From contig CACJJI010000002.1 in NCBI GenBank assembly GCA_902593675.1, positions 1 through 64,000 of the forward strand: 64,000 nucleotides of DNA. The letters run 5' to 3'. The notes under the pieces are model-generated. The model ran no database searches, had not been told where the DNA came from, and saw nothing but the letters and a program-made list of their open reading frames with translations. The position numbers and the translations under genes were made by a program. This stretch comes from an uncultured SAR86 cluster bacterium (GTDB lineage: Bacteria; Pseudomonadota; Gammaproteobacteria; Magnimaribacterales; D2472). Below, piece by piece: positions 59,181-64,000 of this stretch (positions are counted from its first letter, which is position 1; each line of letters begins with the position of its first letter).

Positions 59181-62100
59181 CTAATGATCGTTATTTAGAT
59201 TAATAAGATCTATATTTCCGCCAATGGCGACCGTATTCACAGAAATCACCCTCTCATCCATGAATTGCAAGAGATAATTTGGACCTCCAGCTTTAAAACC
59301 TGAGCCAGAGAGATTTTTTCCACCAAAAGGCTGTGTCTCAACAACAGCACCAACAATATCTCGATTGATGTATATATTTCCACTAGAAGTCTGCTTAGCA
59401 ACATTTATAGCCTTCGCATCAATTCTGGTGTGAATACCAAATGTAAGTGCAAAACCCTTAGCATCAATTAATTTCAAGAAATCAACAAGTTTGTCTTCAG
59501 AAAATGAGGCAACATGCAAAATAGGTCCAAATTGCTCTTCATTAGGCATAGAGTTTAATTCAAGCTCTATCAAAGTTGGTAAAATCCACGATCCTCCACT
59601 TGGAACAGTATGTCCAGATACTTGAAACAAAGAGTGCCCATCGGTTTTCATTTTGGAGAGATAATTATTTAACTTCTCAACAGCGTCAAAAGTAATAATT
59701 GGCCCGATATCTGTACCTAAATCATCAGGAATACCAATCGTAAGATCATTCATGGCACCTTTAAGCATTGCAACAAACTCTTCGTAAACTTCTTGATGAA
59801 CAAGAAGCAACCTCAAAGCTGAGCATCTTTGACCTGCTGAGTTGAATGCTGAACGCATAACATCATCACAAGCCCTCTCTAGTAAGGCGCTCGAATCAAC
59901 AATCATTGTATTTAATCCACCCGTTTCAGCAATTAAAGGAACAATTTTTCCAGGTTTAAGAGATAAATTTTTATGAATTTCTTTTGCGGTTTGCAAAGAG
60001 CCGGTAAAGGCAACTAAATCTATGGCCTGATTCAAAATAATCGCCTTGCCTAACTCTCCACTGCCAAGAAGTAAATGCAAGGCATCTTCTGGCAGCCCTT
60101 GTTCAAAAAATATTTTAACAGCCTCAAAAGCAATGATTGGGGTATGCTCTGAAGGTTTGGAGATCACTGTATTACCAGTAACCAAAGCAGCAGCAATTTG
60201 TCCGATTGTAATTGCCAGAGGAAAATTCCAAGGGCTAATACATAAAACAGTCCCCTTTGGTCCGTATTCCAAAATATTATCCTCTCCAGTTGGGCCTCTT
60301 TGAGAAACAGACTGTAGATTTAAGATTTCATGTGAATAATATCTAAGGAAATCGATCGCCTCTCTGATTTCATCTAAAGCATCCTCAAGGGTTTTGCCAG
60401 CTTCATGCATTAATAAGTAAACAAACTTAGCCCGCTGATCTTCAAGTCTATCTGCAACAGAAATTAGAATTTCATTTCTAGATTCTATTGAGCTATTCAT
60501 CCATTGATCTGAAGGAAAAATTGAGTTGGCTTTGAGTGATTCAAAATCACAGCTCTCTATCACGCCAATAGTTTTTTGATTACATTTGGAGGGGATATTA
60601 ATCGGTAGGTTTTTAAGAAGATCTAGTGGCGATTTAGAATAAGCATGAAAATTTGATTTATCGAACTGATTGACTTTATTCATCAGAGCCTCAATACAAT
60701 TCATCTCATTTAAATCAAACCCCATAGAGTTAATTCGGGGGAGGTATAAATTTCTTGGCAATGGTAAATTTGATATATGCATATGATCAATTTTCTCTTT
60801 AATTTTGCCCGCCGGATTTTGAGCTAGTTCGATCTCTGGAATATTATTATCTAAGTACTTATTAATAAATGAGCTATTAGCTCCATTCTCTAAGAGCCTT
60901 CTAACTAGGTAAGGTAGTAACTCTTTGTGTCGACCGATAGGACAATATACAGTTGTCTCGGGAAATTGCTTATAGGATCTTTGGCAGGCTGCATATAATA
61001 ACTCACCCATTCCATATAATCTTTGAAATTCTATCTTGGTATTAGTACTTTCACTTAGACTCATCAGTGATGCGATTGAGTGCGCATTGTGAGTTGCAAA
61101 ACTAGCGTCCAAGCCTCTGCATTCAATAAGCCTTTTTGCAGTAACAAGATAATTTAAATCCGTGAGGTATTTATTCGTAAAAACGGGATAGCCCTTTAAC
61201 CCTTTTACTTGAGCATTTTTTATTTCATAGTCCCAATAAGCTCCCTTTACAAGTCGAACATGCATCTTGTCTCTCTCTTGAGACAAACTATCAAGCCAGT
61301 CAACTACAGCAAGTGATCTTTTTCCATAAGCCTGAACAGCCAATCCAAGCCCAGGCCATGATTTGATTGCAGGATCTAGCGCAAGAGCTTTAATTAATTC
61401 CAAGCTTAAAGATAATCGGTCTTGTTCTTCAGCATCAATCGTTACAGCAACATTGTTTGTTGCAGCCTCAATGACAAGCTCTCTAAGCCTTGGAAGTAAA
61501 AATTTATTTACATTATTATTATGGAGGGTGTCATATTTAGAATATAGCGCAGACAGCTTAATAGAAATTCCATTATTTAAACCTGCTTCAAGATTGAGTT
61601 CTGAGATTAATTGAATAGATTCCATATAAGACTCAAAATACTTCACAGATTGCTCTTCATTACGAGCTGCCTCTCCAAGCATGTCAAACGAGCATGAGTT
61701 TGTTTTTAGCCATTTTGAATCCTCAAGCTCTTTAATGCTTTCTGCACAAACAAATTCTTTGCCGAGAACTTGCATTGCTACCTTAACAGCCTCTCTTATT
61801 GAAGACTCACCAATTTTCTTACCAAGAGCAATTAACCAATTATTGCTCGCATGATTAGATGCTCTGAGGAATTCTTTTGAAAAAGCAAGACCCCAAGTTG
61901 CAGAATTAACTAAAAAGCTTTCAGCTTTGCCTAAGTGATCTGACCACTTTGCAGAAGTAAGTTTTTCATTTATTAAGGCATCTCTAGTTTGATTATCGGG
62001 TATACGCATTAATGATTCAGCCAGACACATAAGCGCGATTCCTTCTGAATTAGAGAGCCCATATTGCTCCATAAAAGCATCTAATTTTGTACGTTGATTT

Positions 62101-62237
62101 TTATTGCTTCGACAGTATTGAATTATTGATTGAGTGTGCTGGATTATTTCTGGATCATCTAAAAAATATGATTCATCGATTAAGAACTTTGCTAAATCCT
62201 GCTCGTCAGCAAACTTGCCATCACTGTTTAAAAACAT
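59181..62237 (-). CDS. putA: Bifunctional proline dehydrogenase/glutamate-semialdehyde dehydrogenase
   Basis: Oxidises proline to glutamate. The PRODH half (residues ~110-480) shows KLSALYSKYD, TIDAEEQDRLSLSLEL, RLVKGAYWDYEIKNAQ; the aldehyde dehydrogenase half shows LCISPWNFPLAI, KPSEHTPIIA, ETGGLNTMIVDSSAL, and SAGQRCSALRLLLVH with the catalytic cysteine. 1018 residues with no N-terminal ribbon-helix-helix domain makes this a minimal PutA without self-regulation, close to the Bradyrhizobium-type length. It lies downstream of the two small ORFs at 62.3-62.8 kb. Confidence 0.95.
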   Translation of the reverse strand: MFLNSDGKFADEQDLAKFLIDESYFLDDPEIIQHTQSIIQYCRSNKNQRTKLDAFMEQYGLSNSEGIALMCLAESLMRIPDNQTRDALINEKLTSAKWSDHLGKAESFLVNSATWGLAFSKEFLRASNHASNNWLIALGKKIGESSIREAVKVAMQVLGKEFVCAESIKELEDSKWLKTNSCSFDMLGEAARNEEQSVKYFESYMESIQLISELNLEAGLNNGISIKLSALYSKYDTLHNNNVNKFLLPRLRELVIEAATNNVAVTIDAEEQDRLSLSLELIKALALDPAIKSWPGLGLAVQAYGKRSLAVVDWLDSLSQERDKMHVRLVKGAYWDYEIKNAQVKGLKGYPVFTNKYLTDLNYLVTAKRLIECRGLDASFATHNAHSIASLMSLSESTNTKIEFQRLYGMGELLYAACQRSYKQFPETTVYCPIGRHKELLPYLVRRLLENGANSSFINKYLDNNIPEIELAQNPAGKIKEKIDHMHISNLPLPRNLYLPRINSMGFDLNEMNCIEALMNKVNQFDKSNFHAYSKSPLDLLKNLPINIPSKCNQKTIGVIESCDFESLKANSIFPSDQWMNSSIESRNEILISVADRLEDQRAKFVYLLMHEAGKTLEDALDEIREAIDFLRYYSHEILNLQSVSQRGPTGEDNILEYGPKGTVLCISPWNFPLAITIGQIAAALVTGNTVISKPSEHTPIIAFEAVKIFFEQGLPEDALHLLLGSGELGKAIILNQAIDLVAFTGSLQTAKEIHKNLSLKPGKIVPLIAETGGLNTMIVDSSALLERACDDVMRSAFNSAGQRCSALRLLLVHQEVYEEFVAMLKGAMNDLTIGIPDDLGTDIGPIITFDAVEKLNNYLSKMKTDGHSLFQVSGHTVPSGGSWILPTLIELELNSMPNEEQFGPILHVASFSEDKLVDFLKLIDAKGFALTFGIHTRIDAKAINVAKQTSSGNIYINRDIVGAVVETQPFGGKNLSGSGFKAGGPNYLLQFMDERVISVNTVAIGGNIDLINLNNDH

Positions 62238-62282
62238 AGATTCATCTTATCTAGTTAAAGTTAATATTGGCAAGAAAAAAAA

Positions 62283-62483
62283 TTACATGGATGCAAAGGG
62301 GAAAAAGTTCCTTCTTCCTCCAAGCATTGAGACAAGTAACCATGCTAGAGAATTTGGAATCATCGAAGCAGTTAGATGAATAATCACTTCGTCCTGGCTT
62401 GGATCCATGAACGTCATCAAAAGCATGAAACATGAAGCCAAAAAGCCTAACCAATGAACAAGAGACAATATTTTAAGCAACAT
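62283..62483 (-). CDS. Small hydrophobic protein, tentative
   Basis: 66 residues with two hydrophobic stretches: LLKILSLVHWLGFLASCFMLLM and a second around SMIPNSLAWLLVSML, ending in RRNFFPFASM. It has the look of a small inner-membrane protein. The region is also open in two other frames, so this call depends on composition. No ribosome-binding site is obvious. It lies between the hypothetical gene at 62566 and putA on the same strand. Confidence 0.45.
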   Translation of the reverse strand: MLLKILSLVHWLGFLASCFMLLMTFMDPSQDEVIIHLTASMIPNSLAWLLVSMLGGRRNFFPFASM

Positions 62484-62565
62484 GAATTAATTTTAGAAAA
62501 TTAATTAGATTTTTAAAATAGGATGATTGAGGGCATAAAAATTCAGAGTTGGAAAGGTAAAGCGC

Positions 62566-62808
62566 TTAGGCAGATTGACGTTTTTTATTCTTATAGAATA
62601 TAAGTTCCTGAATCCAATTACGCTTATTGGTTTCGTACATAATTGAGCTTTCCTCAGAAAGAATAATTCTACCGCCATCCATATCAACTCTAAGAGAATC
62701 AGTTTTTATGACAGTGCCATCTCCTAAATGAACTTCTCCAATCATATTTCCAGCCGTATCTTCAGGATGAAGATCTGAAAAAATTTCAACCAATTCTTCT
62801 TTTTTCAT
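62566..62808 (-). CDS. Hypothetical 80-residue protein under a putative LacI-type operator
   Basis: KKEELVEIFSDLHPEDTAGN forms an acidic helix, then GEVHLGDGTVIKTDSLRV and DMDGGRIILSEESSIMY a small beta-rich part, ending in a basic tail (FYKNKKRQSA). No family is recognised. A promoter (TTTATA, 16-base spacer, TATAAT) lies just upstream and the palindrome at 62828-62843 overlaps its start site, so it may belong to the sugar regulon. It follows the ABC-2 permease on the same strand. Confidence 0.6.
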   Translation of the reverse strand: MKKEELVEIFSDLHPEDTAGNMIGEVHLGDGTVIKTDSLRVDMDGGRIILSEESSIMYETNKRNWIQELIFYKNKKRQSA

Positions 62809-62827
62809 ATTTTAACAACAGCCTCAT

Positions 62828-62870
62828 CTGATAACGTTGTCAATTATATATAAAAAACAGATTTTATAAA
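62828..62870 (-). promoter_or_regulatory. Promoter with LacI-family-type operator
   Basis: Minus-strand TTTATA (62870-62865), 16-base spacer, TATAAT (62848-62843); the dyad at 62828-62843, read CTGATAACGTTGTCAA on the plus strand, spans the predicted start. Its GTTGTCAA half is identical to the sites at 1164 and 39991. The downstream gene begins ~20 bases further. Confidence 0.6.
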
Positions 62871-62889
62871 CAAAATTTTTATAAATATT

Positions 62890-63978
62890 TTAGGAAGCGA
62901 CTTTCTGCCAGATAAAGAACTTTGTGGCAACAAAAAAACTAAGAAATGCCCAAAAAATGATGCCAAGAAAATTAAAGTTAATGGCAAACAATGCTCCGCC
63001 ATCATTGGAGATGCTTCGCATTGTTGAAGCAATAACACTTAATGGTAGACTGCTAGCAATAGGCTGAATTAATACAGGCAAATAGGAGATTGGGAAAAAA
63101 ATACCAGATAGGATTAACTGCGGAAAGGTAAATAACAACACCAATGGACGAATTGATTCTTGTGTTTTAGCAAGACTGCCTAGAAAGAAACCAACACACA
63201 AAAATATAAATGCGCCAAATAAAATAACGCCGTAAAGAGGCAAAAGCCCTCCAACTATATTAATTTTTAAGAGCCCTATTGCCAGGCCTAAAATCACTGA
63301 AAGCTGCATCATAATTATGAACATTCTTGCAAGGACAATTGAAATAATGAAATCTTTAGGTTGAATTGGAGTAACAAAAAGTCTTTTGAGAATGCCCCTT
63401 CTTCGATATTCAACAATGTTGAATCCGCTACCAGCAATACAAAGATTCATAAGCATGTAGGCCAAAATACCTGGCAACAAAAAATCAATATATCTTTGAG
63501 GTCTAGATTTTACATCTTCAAGCTGAAGAGAAAACATGGGTTGAATATCTCTTATCTCCCGCTCAATAGAAAGAAGCGTTGCCTCTAGAGAGTCTTTGAT
63601 TGCATCTACTTGCCTGACTTGAGATGCATCAAGCAACAATCTTAATTTTCCAGGATTAGGAAATTGATTAAATGAATCTGGGATAATAATAACTGCTGTC
63701 TGATCTGCGGCAATTAAGTCTTCTTTTAACTCTGACTCAGACCCTTCTTTCACAATAAAAGCTTTTTCTTGTTTCACTAAATCAATAAACCTCAATGAAA
63801 GCTCATCTTGAGACTGATTCACTAAACCTAATTTTGTAGGTCTAGGTTCGCCTCCAGAAAAAAGAAATATGCATGTAAAAATTAATGGAAAAAGCAAACT
63901 GAAGAAGAGCGACTGTCGATCTCTATAAAAAATCTTGATGAATATTGAAGCTAAATGAATTTGTGGTTTTGTCAGCAC
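62890..63978 (-). CDS. ABC-2 type transporter permease
   Basis: 362 residues: one N-terminal helix (LFFSLLFPLIFTCIFLFSGG), a periplasmic domain of ~130 residues (LGLVNQSQDELSLRFIDLV, AVIIIPDSFNQF), then five hydrophobic segments including FLLPGILAYMLMNLCIAGSGF with the following EYRRRGILKRLFVTPIQPKDF, the classic ABC-2 coupling region. This is the permease of an export system of the YhhJ/NodJ-like type; its ATPase should lie upstream beyond the window edge. The GTG at 63978 is the start; the substrate is unknown (drugs, lipids or polysaccharide are possible). Confidence 0.88.
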   Translation of the reverse strand: MLTKPQIHLASIFIKIFYRDRQSLFFSLLFPLIFTCIFLFSGGEPRPTKLGLVNQSQDELSLRFIDLVKQEKAFIVKEGSESELKEDLIAADQTAVIIIPDSFNQFPNPGKLRLLLDASQVRQVDAIKDSLEATLLSIEREIRDIQPMFSLQLEDVKSRPQRYIDFLLPGILAYMLMNLCIAGSGFNIVEYRRRGILKRLFVTPIQPKDFIISIVLARMFIIMMQLSVILGLAIGLLKINIVGGLLPLYGVILFGAFIFLCVGFFLGSLAKTQESIRPLVLLFTFPQLILSGIFFPISYLPVLIQPIASSLPLSVIASTMRSISNDGGALFAINFNFLGIIFWAFLSFFVATKFFIWQKVAS

Positions 63979-64000
63979 GTTTTAATCCCTCAGCCCATGT

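Noticed and set aside
62134-62379. Plus-strand and second minus-strand frames over the putA start region
   Set aside because: They overlap putA and the small hydrophobic ORF, have no ribosome-binding site, and show no recognisable composition.
1-64000. CRISPR arrays, insertion sequences, rRNA genes
   Set aside because: No repeat-spacer pattern, transposase-like protein or rRNA sequence was seen on either strand.

Overview
This AT-rich, densely packed window looks like a chromosomal segment of a free-living marine gammaproteobacterium with a streamlined genome. A SAR86-like lineage is my best guess, but that is inference. The signs are low GC, many 1 to 4 base gene overlaps, four large TonB-dependent receptors (TBDRs) in 64 kb, many secreted hydrolases, and a Xanthomonas-type arginine cluster. 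I see no phage, IS, CRISPR or rRNA; there is one tRNA (Gly-GCC).

Layout. 1-8.2 kb is a sugar-catabolism block: a truncated SGLT-type Na+/solute symporter, a LacI-family regulator, marC, pyk, and divergently zwf-edd-eda (Entner-Doudoroff). A predicted 220-nt ncRNA with its own promoter and terminator lies at 8.2-8.4 kb. 8.5-14.3 kb is an operon of malate synthase G, a DUF1330 protein, an M20 peptidase and a GH2 glycosidase. 14.5-28.2 kb is an accessory uptake and hydrolysis region: a lipoprotein esterase, small secreted proteins, two TBDRs, an exported amidohydrolase, an S9 peptidase, SnoaL-like proteins, tRNA-Gly, a GFA-family protein and an unlisted 42-residue basic protein. 28.3-35.1 kb is a six-gene arginine operon whose carbamoyltransferase has the features of N-acetylornithine carbamoyltransferase and whose kinase is fused to an acetyltransferase domain, so arginine is probably made through N-acetylcitrulline. 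35.2-48.8 kb holds small secreted proteins, a rhodanese, a third TBDR, a methyltransferase, an RRM protein, patatin, S1/P1 nuclease, a beta-lactamase-fold hydrolase, an SDR, a YeiH-type transporter, typA and an AhpD-like protein. 48.9-56.4 kb has a trans-sulfuration enzyme and a three-gene 2-oxoacid:ferredoxin oxidoreductase operon. 56.5-64 kb has a fourth TBDR, a short bifunctional putA, two small ORFs and an ABC-2 permease.

Most notable points. (1) Four near-identical 16-bp imperfect palindromes of the form TTGAyAwCGTTGTCAA sit on predicted sigma-70 promoters: between the symporter and lacI, between pyk and zwf, upstream of the TBDR at 37-40 kb, and upstream of a small unknown gene at 62.6 kb. 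I infer a LacI-family regulon joining outer-membrane uptake, inner-membrane transport and Entner-Doudoroff catabolism. (2) The NAD(P)/FAD/Fe-S subunit of the oxidoreductase operon carries an N-terminal domain resembling the DUF6538 region of tyrosine recombinases, and its Shine-Dalgarno lies in the loop of a perfect 8-bp hairpin. (3) The ncRNA at 8212-8431. (4) The acetylated-intermediate arginine operon.
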